Assembly: GCF_010233585.1 (NCBI RefSeq)
Contig: NZ_CP045997.1
Coordinates: 3,311,779 to 3,375,778 of the forward strand
Source: Spirosoma endbachense
GTDB lineage: Bacteria; Bacteroidota; Bacteroidia; Cytophagales; Spirosomataceae
Direction of reading: 5' to 3'
DNA length: 64,000 bases
Shown here: piece by piece, positions 45,542-53,903 of the stretch
Layout of the letters: the number at the start of each line of letters is the position of its first letter
How positions within the stretch are numbered: position 1 is the first letter of the stretch
Notes under the pieces: generated by a model
Told to the model about the DNA's origin: nothing
Seen by the model: the letters and a program-made list of their open reading frames with translations, nothing else
The model's database searches: none
Program-made: the position numbers and the translations under genes

Positions 45542-46594
45542 TCAATCAGTGAACGAGACACGGTTATTCTCGCGGATATAATTTATTTGTAGTAATTGCG
45601 CGATCAGTTGCAGTACTTCATTCGCGTTTCGGGCGGTAAATGAGCCCGAAATAGTCCGGCCAGCCAGCTCCGAATTTTCGATAGTTACGGCCAGACCATA
45701 GTTCTCGTGGAGCATATCGGCAATTTCTCGCAGGGGTGTCTGCTCGAATACAAACCGATGGTCTTTCCAGGAAGCCATTGCTTCCGGATGCGTAATCCGG
45801 GTCAGCGCCAGTCGTCCCTGTCGGTTAAGCGTTACCAGATCGCCGGGGTGCATGATGAGTGGGGGTTCGTTTTTTTGCTGTGTAGTTAGCTGAACCCGGC
45901 CTGACCGTAACGCAACCCGCGTAGCCCGTTCGCGGCTGAAGACCGTAAACTGTGTTCCCAATACGATCACGTTCAGCCCTTTAGGTGTCACCACCACAAA
46001 TCGCTGGTGATTCGGCAGATGCCGGACCGAGAAATCGGCCTCACCGGTCAGTTCCACCGTTCGCTGATTCTGACGGGAGGCATCGGTATTGATCGTCCAC
46101 TTGCCAAAGCCAATCGGTGTGTCAAACCATCGCGGGAAACGGAGTGATGAATTCGCATTAAGCGTTACGACCGAACCGTCGGGTAAGGTTACGCTTTTTG
46201 TTTCACCAAACTCTGTGCGAATCGTCTGATACAATAGCACATCGCGAAACAGCCAGCCTGCCAGGCCCAGTACCAGCATTATGGAGGCAGCCGCTAACCA
46301 GACATGGCTTATCCACTGCATCACGCGTCCAGATCGCCAGTTGGTTGGCGGCTGCTGATTTTCCTGCCGACCTATAGCCGATGTGTCGGTGATCCGCATC
46401 GACGTTCTTTCGTAGGCATGCTGCCAGTTGGCATTGGTTTGTAATCGGTTCAGTTCCCACTCATGGAGCCACTGATAATAGAGCTCCAGATTACCTGAGA
46501 CGGATAGCCAGCTCTCCACTGACTTCTTCTGTAACGGACTCACCCGACCCGAAAAATAGTCGAACAGAACCGCTTTGTTGACGATGTCTTCCAT
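45542..46594 (-). CDS. FecR-family anti-sigma factor
   Basis: A 350-residue single-pass inner-membrane protein. The cytoplasmic N-terminus (1-90) binds the sigma factor; the membrane helix is about 95-113 (VWLAAASIMLVLGLAGWLF). The periplasmic FecR domain has TEFGETKSVTLPDGSVVTLNANSSLRFP and a C-terminal DUF4974 region (TPLREIADMLHENYGLAVTIENSELAGRTISGSFTARNANEVLQLIAQ). It holds the sigma factor inactive until SusC signals. Gaps of 44 and 28 bases to its neighbours suggest one transcript. Confidence 0.94.
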   Translation of the reverse strand: MEDIVNKAVLFDYFSGRVSPLQKKSVESWLSVSGNLELYYQWLHEWELNRLQTNANWQHAYERTSMRITDTSAIGRQENQQPPTNWRSGRVMQWISHVWLAAASIMLVLGLAGWLFRDVLLYQTIRTEFGETKSVTLPDGSVVTLNANSSLRFPRWFDTPIGFGKWTINTDASRQNQRTVELTGEADFSVRHLPNHQRFVVVTPKGLNVIVLGTQFTVFSRERATRVALRSGRVQLTTQQKNEPPLIMHPGDLVTLNRQGRLALTRITHPEAMASWKDHRFVFEQTPLREIADMLHENYGLAVTIENSELAGRTISGSFTARNANEVLQLIAQLLQINYIRENNRVSFTD

Positions 46595-46638
46595 GAACAG
46601 ACGTTTGCTTATTTTGACACAAGCGAATAGCGTTACCC

Positions 46639-47289
46639 TTAGTGAAATGGGAGAAAAAGAAACAGACCAATCGGTAGAAACACTCGACGCAATTGCTGAA
46701 GGGCGCGAGCCATATGCGCTTCAACGGTTTTGAGCGCCAGGCCAAGTTCGTCGGCGATTTCCTGATTTTTGCGATTCTCGAAGCGGCTCATCAGGAATAT
46801 CCGCTGGCATTGCGGTGGCAGTTCGTGAATTACTTTTTCTACCCGCTGGAATGTCTCATCGTATTCAATGAGCGTTTGGGGCGTTTCACCCAGACTTGTT
46901 TCGCCTATGTCGTCGAGCGACGCTGGTGTTCGATTACCCGTTAGTTCGTCGCGGAGGTAGTTATAGGCCCGATGCCGAACGGCTGCGTAGAGGTATGTTC
47001 GGTAGGTGTGCTGAATCGTCGCATAACTACCTGTTTTCCAAAGCTGGTAAAACACTTCGCCGACAATATCTTCGGCGACTTCACGGGTATAAACAAAGCG
47101 TACGGCGTGGCTGCAAAGAGGCAGATAATAAAGCCGGAATAATGCCTCGAACCCCTTTTGGGGCGAGTTGGTAAAGGCAGATCGGACAATATGTTCGTTA
47201 TCCACGATCGACGTAACACGGTCAGGTGTCTGGAACGGACGCGGGAAATTGCCTTGATTAGATAGAGGTTGGCCTTCAGATTCAGTCAT
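46639..47289 (-). CDS. ECF sigma factor (RNA polymerase sigma-70, Bacteroidota PUL type)
   Basis: A 216-residue protein with region 2 (about 40-110, FEALFRLYYLPLCSHAVRFVYTREVAEDIVGEVFYQLW) and region 4 (about 145-200, LPPQCQRIFLMSRFENRKNQEIADELGLALKTVEAHMARALQQLR). The order sigma-FecR-SusC is the classical trans-envelope signalling set. It should direct RNA polymerase to its own locus. I see no clear TAnnTTTG box in the 136 bases upstream. Confidence 0.94.
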   Translation of the reverse strand: MTESEGQPLSNQGNFPRPFQTPDRVTSIVDNEHIVRSAFTNSPQKGFEALFRLYYLPLCSHAVRFVYTREVAEDIVGEVFYQLWKTGSYATIQHTYRTYLYAAVRHRAYNYLRDELTGNRTPASLDDIGETSLGETPQTLIEYDETFQRVEKVIHELPPQCQRIFLMSRFENRKNQEIADELGLALKTVEAHMARALQQLRRVFLPIGLFLFLPFH

Positions 47290-47425
47290 CGGTTAGGCGG
47301 TCAGATACCAGAATGACACGAACAAGAAGGCTTACCCTTAGTCTAATCTATCGATTTGATTAAAAATATTCCTGATTTTTTCACAAAAAAGCGATACAGC
47401 CGTAGGTACCTTCCGGAAAACGGTC

Positions 47426-48511
47426 TTACAACACCTGTTCAAGCATCCGAATGTAGCCATCCACTCCTTCGGCAATTTCCCGAAGATAGATAAATTCATC
47501 GGCCGAGTGCGAGCGTCCCGAATGACCGGGGCCGCATTTAAGCGAAAAGCAGTTCAGTACAGCCTGATCGGAGGTAGTCGGTGAGCCATACGTATGCCGC
47601 CCCAACGCAAGGCCCGCTTTCACGATAGGATGATCGATCGGAATGCTCGACGGTTTCAGCCGAATGGAGCGTGGTTTGACTTCAGATTCGATATTGGCCT
47701 GTATCGTTTCAATAACCTCTTCCAGCGTGTATTGCTCCGTAACGCGCACATCGATCGTGAACGTGCACGTATCGGGGACAACGTTGTGCTGAGTACCGGC
47801 ATTAATGATCGTGACGGATAGTTTTACCGGCCCGAGCGTTGGCGACACCTTCGGAAACTGGTAGGTGGTAAGCCAGTTAATATCCTTAATCGCTTTGTAA
47901 ATAGCATTATCACCTTCATCGCGGGCGGCATGGCCACTGATGCCATGGGCGGTGCAGTCGATCACGAGCAAGCCTTTTTCGGCAACGGCCAACTGCATTT
48001 CGGTCGGCTCACCGACAATAGCAAAATCGATTGGGGGTAGTTCTGGAAGCAGTAATTCCAACCCATCGCGCCCCGAGATTTCTTCCTCTGCCGAAGCGGC
48101 TATAACCAGGTTATAAGCCATGTCGGACCGATCGTAGAAATAGGCGAATGTGGCCAGGAGCGACACCAGGCAGCCTCCTGCATCATTAGAGCCAAGGCCG
48201 TATAGTTTGTCGTCGCGTTCTAGCGGCTCAAACGGGTCAAGTGTCCAGGATTTATTGGGTCTAACCGTATCGTGATGCGAATTAAGCAGCACGGTTGGCT
48301 TGTGTTCGTCGAAATAGCGATTTTTGGCCCAGATATTATTCCTGAGCCGCTCAAACGGTATCCCCTTTTGGCGAAAAAAATCGTCAATCAAAACTGCCGT
48401 TCGATCCTCTTCGCGACTAAACGACTGGGTTGCAATGAGACGTTTAAGCAACGCAAGCGCGTCGGTCGTAAGGGACGTTTGCCTGGAGGTCAGCGTTGTT
48501 AGTTCGGACAT
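47426..48511 (-). CDS. M20 metallopeptidase, acetylornithine/acetylcitrulline deacetylase-like
   Basis: A 361-residue dinuclear zinc hydrolase. Metal and catalytic motifs are NSHHDTVRP, GLGSNDAGGCLVSL, ASAEEEISG and GEPTEMQLAVAEKG; a dimerisation lid lies at about 175-290 and the last ligand in CGPGHSGRSHSADEFI. It fits the ArgE-like branch; in Bacteroidota the related enzyme acts on N-acetylcitrulline in arginine synthesis. No other arg genes are in the window, so the substrate is inferred. Its ATG lies directly behind the T-run of the preceding terminator. Confidence 0.85.
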   Translation of the reverse strand: MSELTTLTSRQTSLTTDALALLKRLIATQSFSREEDRTAVLIDDFFRQKGIPFERLRNNIWAKNRYFDEHKPTVLLNSHHDTVRPNKSWTLDPFEPLERDDKLYGLGSNDAGGCLVSLLATFAYFYDRSDMAYNLVIAASAEEEISGRDGLELLLPELPPIDFAIVGEPTEMQLAVAEKGLLVIDCTAHGISGHAARDEGDNAIYKAIKDINWLTTYQFPKVSPTLGPVKLSVTIINAGTQHNVVPDTCTFTIDVRVTEQYTLEEVIETIQANIESEVKPRSIRLKPSSIPIDHPIVKAGLALGRHTYGSPTTSDQAVLNCFSLKCGPGHSGRSHSADEFIYLREIAEGVDGYIRMLEQVL

Positions 48512-48548
48512 AAAAAAAGTGTTGGCCGCTCAAAGATACAGCCAACAC
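48512..48548 (-). terminator. intrinsic terminator of the OsmC-SDR pair
   Basis: Arms 48519-48526 and 48541-48548 (GTGTTGGC and complement) with a 14-nt loop are followed on the minus strand by seven T (48512-48518). It starts 24 bases after the SDR stop and ends directly at the ATG of the M20 gene. Confidence 0.8.
48531..48538 (-). promoter_or_regulatory. -7 box for the M20 peptidase inside a terminator loop
   Basis: On the minus strand this reads TATCTTTG (TAnnTTTG), 20 bases before ATG 48511. It occupies the loop of the upstream terminator. No TTG at the correct spacing, so it rests on the -7 match and position. Confidence 0.5.
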
Positions 48549-48571
48549 CCGGTTGTTCGTTCACTAACCGA

Positions 48572-49213
48572 TCAGAACCGCACTTCCACCGTACTGCGAT
48601 CCGAATACAATTTCCAGAATTCTTCAGCAATATTATCGGGCGTGTGTTTCTGAGCAGTTGGGTGCACACTCCCGCTGACGGTTACGGTGCCTACGAATAT
48701 ACCCGCAGGCTTCAATGTTTTATTTAACAGGTTTGCCAGCGTTACGGTTGCTGCCTTGCCTAATGTCAGCGACAGGTAATCAGTTGCGGTCATATACGCC
48801 AGTCCGCCACCTGTTAGCAGAATGCCCCCCTCGCCCGATACCATTTTCCCACGCACCGCATTAACAGCCGCAACTACATTTGCCGTATTAACCCGGAAAT
48901 CGGCAATAAGCGAATCGGCCGTTTCCTGCTCAAGGCTTCCATTATGGAGAGAAGCCGCATTATAATGAAGCACAGTAGTTGGTCCAAGTTGTTGTTCAAT
49001 TTGTTTGAGAGCCGTTTCGAGCGAGGCTGAATCAGAGGAGTCGTACTGAAAAGCTGCGGCTTCAATTCCATCAGCTTTCAGATCGCGAATGTAGCCCTCC
49101 AACTTGATCCTATTACGTGAGATCAGAGCGACGGCAAAACCTTCGCGCGCAAACCGACGTGCCACGGCCAGGCTAATGCCTGGTCCGACACCAATAATCG
49201 ACAGTACTTTCAT
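48572..49213 (-). CDS. short-chain dehydrogenase/reductase, atypical active site
   Basis: A 213-residue Rossmann-fold protein. The nucleotide-binding start VLSIIGVGPGISLAVARRFAREG and NRIKLEGYI are SDR-like. At the active site LLTGGGLAYMTATDYLSLTLGKAA, the Tyr and Lys are seven residues apart instead of the normal Y-x-x-x-K, and the usual Ser before the Tyr is replaced by Gly in TGGG, so activity may differ from classical SDRs. The start ATG 49213 shares one base with the stop of the OsmC gene (TGATG), so they are translationally coupled. Confidence 0.8.
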   Translation of the reverse strand: MKVLSIIGVGPGISLAVARRFAREGFAVALISRNRIKLEGYIRDLKADGIEAAAFQYDSSDSASLETALKQIEQQLGPTTVLHYNAASLHNGSLEQETADSLIADFRVNTANVVAAVNAVRGKMVSGEGGILLTGGGLAYMTATDYLSLTLGKAATVTLANLLNKTLKPAGIFVGTVTVSGSVHPTAQKHTPDNIAEEFWKLYSDRSTVEVRF

Positions 49214-49656
49214 CAATACGCTTCGAGCGTTGCAACTTTCGTTACGTTAATGTTGGGGTTCAGCGCCTGGGAAATGATACACGTTTTGGAAGCATCCGAT
49301 GCGATTTTCTCGAATTGCTCCTGCGAAATACCAGGCACCTTGCCCGTAATCTGCAAGTCGACAGCTGTTATTTTGGGCACGCCATCGGTTTCCAATGTCA
49401 GTGTAGCATTAACGCTCAGTTCGTCGGCGGTAAAACCAGCCTGCCCCAGCACTGCGCTGACGGCCATACCAAAACAACCCGCGTGGGCTGCGGCCAACAG
49501 CTCTTCGGGATTAGTACCGGCTTTACCATCTTCGCTAACGAGCCGGGTTTTAAACGAATACGGCGTGTTATTCAGCACACCGCTAAAAGAAGAAATAATA
49601 CCAGTACCGTCCTGTAAGCCACCTTTCCAAACGGCCGAACCTCTGCGTTTTAACAT
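49213..49656 (-). CDS. OsmC-family peroxiredoxin-like protein
   Basis: A 147-residue cytoplasmic protein. The two redox cysteines are in AAAHAGCFGMAVSAVLGQAGF and DASKTCIISQALNP, typical of OsmC/Ohr thiol peroxidases that detoxify organic hydroperoxides. RGSAVWKGGLQDGTG at the start and ATLTLETDGVPKITAVDLQITGKVPG complete the fold. First gene of a two-gene unit with the SDR, overlapping it by one base. Confidence 0.93.
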   Translation of the reverse strand: MLKRRGSAVWKGGLQDGTGIISSFSGVLNNTPYSFKTRLVSEDGKAGTNPEELLAAAHAGCFGMAVSAVLGQAGFTADELSVNATLTLETDGVPKITAVDLQITGKVPGISQEQFEKIASDASKTCIISQALNPNINVTKVATLEAY

Positions 49657-49903
49657 GTTTCAGTAGTGAATGTGCATTAGTGACATCCAACCTGTTAACT
49701 GCCAAAAGCTATCGAGGGTTTTCGAGGCACTGATCGAATACCCATCCCATTATTTGCTTGAAATAGCTAAGCTATCCGCCTGAAAAATGCGGCTAATCCA
49801 TTCACTTTAAGAGCCTTTTAACTTTATTTTAAAAGCCATTTAAGACCATTTTGCCACTTTTGATGCGTTGAACGATTCAAGAATTCAATAAACTGATTTT
49901 GTT

Positions 49904-50158
49904 ATGAATGCAATAAAAAAGTGGGTTGTCAGTCTCCTGATCGGTGGCTGGCTTGTGAGCTGCTCATCGGCCGATAAACCCAACGCAACAGTTGAGCAGG
50001 CTTTCGTCAAAAAATTCGGTAATGTTTCTGCCATTAACTGGACCGAAAACGCCGACTATTCATTTGCTCATTTTACGCAGCGCGGCAAGCCCGTTGTAGC
50101 TGTATTTGGTAACGACGGCCAACTGATTGCGACAGAACCAGCCAGGCCAATTCATTAA
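49904..50158 (+). CDS. small PepSY-like lipoprotein
   Basis: An 84-residue lipoprotein: MNAIKKWVVSLLIGGWLVSC (Cys20), then VEQAFVKKFGNVSAINWTENADYSFAHFTQRGKPVVAVFGNDGQL. The helix followed by a strand with W-x-x-x-x-x-Y-x-A-x-F is typical of the PepSY-like/BLIP-fold domain of small Bacteroidota periplasmic proteins. Only half of the usual domain is present. Function unknown. It lies between divergent OsmC and a convergent protease gene; the gap to the latter is the only convergent gap without a strong hairpin. Confidence 0.7.
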   Translation: MNAIKKWVVSLLIGGWLVSCSSADKPNATVEQAFVKKFGNVSAINWTENADYSFAHFTQRGKPVVAVFGNDGQLIATEPARPIH

Positions 50159-50222
50159 ATAGGTAAGGGTACTGTTTCACTCATCTGGTATGAAAAGTAT
50201 CGTAAAAGCGCTTAACTCAACT

Positions 50223-51107
50223 TTATCCCTCGTAGTACTTCACTCCACGTTCCCGTAAAAATGTCTTGATCACATCAACGTGAACGCATTGCCCGACATT
50301 CAGAAATGGATAGTTCGACACCCGGCTTTTACGGCCATTGACCAATACTTCGCGGTCTTCGATATCAAATCCGAGATGGAGGTGGCGAGTCGCTGACTGC
50401 ATGCCATAGATCAGGCCATTGGTGTCAAATAAAGGTCCGCCACTTTGTCCTCTAAGACCCGGTGTGCTTAGTTCGATTCCGGTTATACCACCGTTTTCAC
50501 TCAGTAATCGGGTTACGATACCATCGATTGGAAAGCGGGGTGATGTTACACGACCATCGGCCGTCCATTCAATATCGTCAACGGATGCGTTATAGCGAAA
50601 ATTTGTAAATTCAGGGAATGGGTAACCCAGGCGGCAAAGACTCCGGCCAGGTTTTACCCGGTTGCTATCACCCAGAAACGTGGCATAGGAACCGTATAGC
50701 AATCGATTGTACCCTTTGAACCGTAGAAGAGCCAGATCTTGTGTAGGGTGCATATCAATGGTCAGTTCTTTATACTGATCAACGCATCCCACAAAACTAT
50801 TCCGGACCCGGATAATCGTTTCAGACTGGAGCTTGAATTTTACCTCCAGCTGGCTAATTCGCTGTGCTGCATCTTTTTCGCGCAGAACGTCCCGACGCGC
50901 ACCCTGAAAATCGCGATAGTTATGATAAATGGCATCGGCTTTGGCAACCAGTTCGGCAACATGCTTACAGGTAACAGCACAGCCTTGTTCGTTTACAAAA
51001 AACAGGGTGGCACTACCCGGTACAATTTCGTTGTGGCCATATAGCCGGACAATGGAATGAAGAGGTCGGGTAAAGAGATCAATGCGCTCAATGGCGTCAA
51101 CAAACAT
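50223..51107 (-). CDS. trypsin-like serine protease, cytoplasmic
   Basis: A 294-residue protein with a chymotrypsin-fold protease. The triad is visible: His49 in GCAVTCKHVAEL, Asp124 in HPTQDLALLRF and Ser222 in GLRGQSGGPLFD. The oxyanion region is normal. There is no signal peptide, so it should act inside the cell, unlike DegP-type proteases, and no PDZ domain follows. A helical insert (about 60-115) rich in Lys, Glu and Gln separates His and Asp. Its target is unknown. A small ORF and a DUF937 gene lie upstream on the same strand. Confidence 0.82.
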   Translation of the reverse strand: MFVDAIERIDLFTRPLHSIVRLYGHNEIVPGSATLFFVNEQGCAVTCKHVAELVAKADAIYHNYRDFQGARRDVLREKDAAQRISQLEVKFKLQSETIIRVRNSFVGCVDQYKELTIDMHPTQDLALLRFKGYNRLLYGSYATFLGDSNRVKPGRSLCRLGYPFPEFTNFRYNASVDDIEWTADGRVTSPRFPIDGIVTRLLSENGGITGIELSTPGLRGQSGGPLFDTNGLIYGMQSATRHLHLGFDIEDREVLVNGRKSRVSNYPFLNVGQCVHVDVIKTFLRERGVKYYEG

Positions 51108-51175
51108 AATGAAGTCGGTAAGTCAATCAGACGGCAATATAGGTCATATAGGGATTGACTCACCGACTCCTGGGG

Positions 51176-51301
51176 TTATTTCTTCGCTTTCACGTTAATT
51201 TCGGCAGGCACAACGGCTCCCCGAGCATCGGCACTATCGGGAGGGGCCTGAATGGGCGCGTTCATGCTTGAGCGCATAGTAGTACCTGACGACGAAAACA
51301 T
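51176..51301 (-). CDS. possible 41-residue protein
   Basis: An open frame from ATG 51301 to TAA 51176 encodes 41 residues: MFSSSGTTMRSSMNAP followed by IQAPPDSADARGAVVPAEINVKAKK. The gap between the DUF937 and protease genes is about 260 bases, more than needed for signals, and the stop is followed by ordinary spacer. Composition (Ser, Pro, Ala) suggests a disordered peptide. No family is recognised and it may be chance. Confidence 0.4.
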   Translation of the reverse strand: MFSSSGTTMRSSMNAPIQAPPDSADARGAVVPAEINVKAKK

Positions 51302-51368
51302 GATCGCAGGTTAGTCTGTTTGCTGTTACAGTCAGGGCTGTCTCCTACTTTAACGTCATAGCCTTTGT

Positions 51369-52280
51369 TTATGGACGGGACCGAGCTGAATCACGGCTCC
51401 CTAATGGGCCAGAAGCGGTTGAATCATCAACCTGTCCGTGGGCTTCCTTTATACTTTGCTTTGTTGCTGCCGACGTATCTTCTACAGCATTTGATTCGAC
51501 CCGACTGGTTGAGTCAGTACTAATACCATCGACACCGTTTTGGTTTTCGCGGCACTTTTGCACGAGTAAGGCCAGAACCAAAGCGGCAATGGCAAACATA
51601 ACCCAGCGCAACCAGCTAACGTTTTCACGTCGGCGGTCGCCTTCATCGCTTTTTGGAATATTAGGATTTAGAACCGTGCCACTGAAATTATCTTCACCCT
51701 GCACTTCGGTTGTTGGTCCTGATGTTGTTACCAGTTCGTCAAACCCAAGCAAACTACCAACGGCATCCAGGCCGCTGGGCAGCGCCGTTCTGAAATCGGA
51801 AGCCTGTCCCTGCAACAATGTGGTAAGGCTGTTGGCGGTCAGGCCCTTTTCCTGCTCCTGCCTGCCCAGAACGCCCATTAGTACAGAGCCTGCTAATTCC
51901 AGAATTATCAGCGACGACTCTGGTTTCACCCCACTGTATGTACTGATAAGGCCGGTGGTTCGGGTGAGTTTATCGTCAAAAACCGCATCAAGAAAAGCAC
52001 GTCCAGCGGCAGATGTGTCGGCAGTTTTCGGCCGAGAATCGGTCACCTGCCCCACATCGAGGGGCGTATCGCCGTAATCGCCTTTTTCCAGAAAACTAAT
52101 AATTGCCATAGCCCCCCCGGTTGTCTGAATACGCCGGGTCAAAGCACCCAGCAACGTGGGTAACGAACCCGTAACAGCTTTAAGGGTGCCTGCAGGTGTT
52201 TCGCCAAGATCGCCACTGAGCTGATCAATTACGCCCGGTGTGAACTGCTCTTTCAGGTAGGATAATAAATGAATAGCCAT
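51369..52280 (-). CDS. DUF937 protein with C-terminal membrane helix
   Basis: A 303-residue protein. The DUF937 region (about 1-190) is recognised by LLSYLKEQFTPGVIDQLSGDLGETPAGTLKAVTGSLPTLLGAL, AFLDAVFDDKLTRTTGLISTYSGVKPESSLIILELAGSVLMGVLGRQ and LTTLLQGQASDF. One membrane helix lies at about 228-244 (WVMFAIAALVLALLVQK), followed by an acidic, Ser-rich tail. The family includes YidB-like proteins; in Bacteroidota, longer versions often end in an OmpA domain, which is missing here. Function unknown; a BON-LysM gene lies upstream. Confidence 0.85.
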   Translation of the reverse strand: MAIHLLSYLKEQFTPGVIDQLSGDLGETPAGTLKAVTGSLPTLLGALTRRIQTTGGAMAIISFLEKGDYGDTPLDVGQVTDSRPKTADTSAAGRAFLDAVFDDKLTRTTGLISTYSGVKPESSLIILELAGSVLMGVLGRQEQEKGLTANSLTTLLQGQASDFRTALPSGLDAVGSLLGFDELVTTSGPTTEVQGEDNFSGTVLNPNIPKSDEGDRRRENVSWLRWVMFAIAALVLALLVQKCRENQNGVDGISTDSTSRVESNAVEDTSAATKQSIKEAHGQVDDSTASGPLGSRDSARSRP

Positions 52281-52367
52281 AAGTCTTTCATACAGTTGAG
52301 ATTACTAAAACTGGTCCATTCGTATGAATGTTCGGAAAGGCTATTCAATGCACTATAAAAGAAAAAG

Positions 52368-52399
52368 GGCGGTGGCGTTATACAGATAACGCCACCGCC
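52368..52399 (-). terminator. intrinsic terminator of the BON-LysM gene
   Basis: Perfect 14-bp arms (52368-52381, 52386-52399) with a 4-nt loop, 19 bases after the stop at 52419, followed on the minus strand by CTTTTTC. An A-run lies on the other side. Clear Rho-independent structure. Confidence 0.9.
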
Positions 52400-52418
52400 A
52401 AAAAAAATTTCAATACAA

Positions 52419-52892
52419 TTACAACGTAGGAATGCGCAATACCTGATCCGGGTAGATCAGATCAGGATCTTTTAGCATTGGCTTGTTAGCCTCGAAAATA
52501 ACGCCGTATTTCATTGGATCACCATAAACCTCCTTAGCGATTTTTGACAATGAATCACCTGATTTTACGGTATAATATTTACCTTCTGGCGTTGGCTCAT
52601 CCACTTGCAGTTGGTTATCAACTGCGCTAACACCTTCTACATTACCAACAGCTAAAGCGATCTTTTCTGAGTCTTCCTGCGACTTAACAGAACCCGTCAG
52701 TGTGACAGTATCCCCTTTCGTTTTAACAGTCAGACTGTTATACGACAATCCCAATTGTTTGACATGGTCAAGTAATGCCTGGGCACGTACTGGCTCGACC
52801 TTTTCGGCTTGTACCGGATCAGCGGGCGGTGCCGTTTGCTCCTTATGGAAGATCTTTTCTCCAACTCCTTTGAAAAACGATAAGAGACCCAT
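52419..52892 (-). CDS. BON plus LysM protein (potassium-binding Kbp/YgaU-like)
   Basis: A 157-residue cytoplasmic protein: a BON domain (about 35-95, VKQLGLSYNSLTVKTKGDTVTLTGSVKSQEDSEKIALAVGNVEGVSAVDNQL) and a C-terminal LysM domain (about 105-155, KYYTVKSGDSLSKIAKEVYGDPMKYGVIFEANKPMLKDPDLIYPDQVLRIP). The domain order and length match E. coli Kbp (YgaU), a potassium sensor. There is no export signal, so peptidoglycan binding is not expected. Upstream is a divergent outer-membrane protein. Confidence 0.9.
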   Translation of the reverse strand: MGLLSFFKGVGEKIFHKEQTAPPADPVQAEKVEPVRAQALLDHVKQLGLSYNSLTVKTKGDTVTLTGSVKSQEDSEKIALAVGNVEGVSAVDNQLQVDEPTPEGKYYTVKSGDSLSKIAKEVYGDPMKYGVIFEANKPMLKDPDLIYPDQVLRIPTL

Positions 52893-53118
52893 TCGTTTAG
52901 CGTGGTTTATAGTGAAACATCAATTTAACGGTTGGCAAATAAGCCAATAAATCTATTTCAAACAACCATCCTACTCTGTTAATGTTTACTCTATTTGCCA
53001 GAAAGGCTAATAACAATTCGATAATAAAGCCCGTTCTAGATGCAGGAACGCTTATTTTCGCGCTTCAACGTCAATTATTTCTCATTTTTTTACTATTGGT
53101 AGTTTAGCTGACTCATTC

Positions 53119-53895
53119 ATGAAACGACTAAAACTTGCTGCGCTGGTGTTCTTCACGAGTACGGTGACTGCATTAGCTCAGGGTAATTTTGAAGGTGGCC
53201 TTAAAGGAGGTGCCACATTCACACATGGTCACACGACAATCCCGTCAGTCCCCCTCTCCGCTTCGCTTGCGATTCCTCAGTTGAACAACCAGAATAACGG
53301 GGTTGGCTATGGCTATTCGTTCGGGCTTTGGGGTCGCCAGAATTTCAACAAATTCTTTATACAGGTTGAAGTTGACTACAATAGGTTCGTTCTCAATCAG
53401 AAAACGGATTTCACCGTACCCGCAGCCGTTGCTGCCGTTCTGGCGGGACAAACGCTTCCTGCACAAATACCGGCTTCAACCCCCGCCAGCATCAATACCG
53501 TTTCGGAATCAGTGCTTGAATCCGTTAATGTTCCAATCTTATTTGGAAAAAAATGGGCAGGTGGTAAAGTACGGGCATTCATTGGGCCAAATCTGCTGTT
53601 TACAACCAAAGCCCAAGCTAAACGAACGTCGACAGCCACAATTCTGTCGCTTAGCATTCCAACGCCGGAAACGACGTCAGATCTAAAAAATCCGAACCCG
53701 CAAAGCCCAACGGAAAGTATTCTGGAGGTTAAGTCATTTACCTACGCGGCCGAAATTGGTGTAGGGTATACATTCTTCAATCGCCTGGATCTCGACGCCC
53801 GGTATGCGGCCCCAGTGGGCGGAATCTATAAAAACAAAGACATTACCGGTTACCTGGGTATTGCCACATTATCACTTGGCATTCGATTATTTTAG
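53119..53895 (+). CDS. outer-membrane beta-barrel protein (PorT-like family)
   Basis: A 258-residue protein with a signal peptide (1-20, VTALAQ) and a small barrel of alternating hydrophobic strands: FEGGLKGGATFTHG, VGYGYSFGLWGRQNFNKFFIQVEVDYNRF, VPILFGKKWAGGKVRAFIGPNLLF, YAAEIGVGYTFFNRLDLDARY and a final strand ending in Phe (IATLSLGIRLF). It belongs to the broad outer-membrane barrel group with PorT of type IX secretion, but is probably not PorT itself. Role unknown. Confidence 0.85.
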   Translation: MKRLKLAALVFFTSTVTALAQGNFEGGLKGGATFTHGHTTIPSVPLSASLAIPQLNNQNNGVGYGYSFGLWGRQNFNKFFIQVEVDYNRFVLNQKTDFTVPAAVAAVLAGQTLPAQIPASTPASINTVSESVLESVNVPILFGKKWAGGKVRAFIGPNLLFTTKAQAKRTSTATILSLSIPTPETTSDLKNPNPQSPTESILEVKSFTYAAEIGVGYTFFNRLDLDARYAAPVGGIYKNKDITGYLGIATLSLGIRLF

Positions 53896-53903
53896 GAAGA
53901 GAA

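Noticed and set aside
47290..47425. Autoregulated promoter of the ECF sigma factor
   Set aside because: No TAnnTTTG box with a spaced TTG and no recognisable repeated sigma target are visible here and before susC, so I make no promoter call.
50159..50222. Expected hairpin between the PepSY-like and protease genes
   Set aside because: I looked for one because the other convergent gaps have it. Only a 6-bp imperfect pairing (GGTACT with AGTATC) is found.
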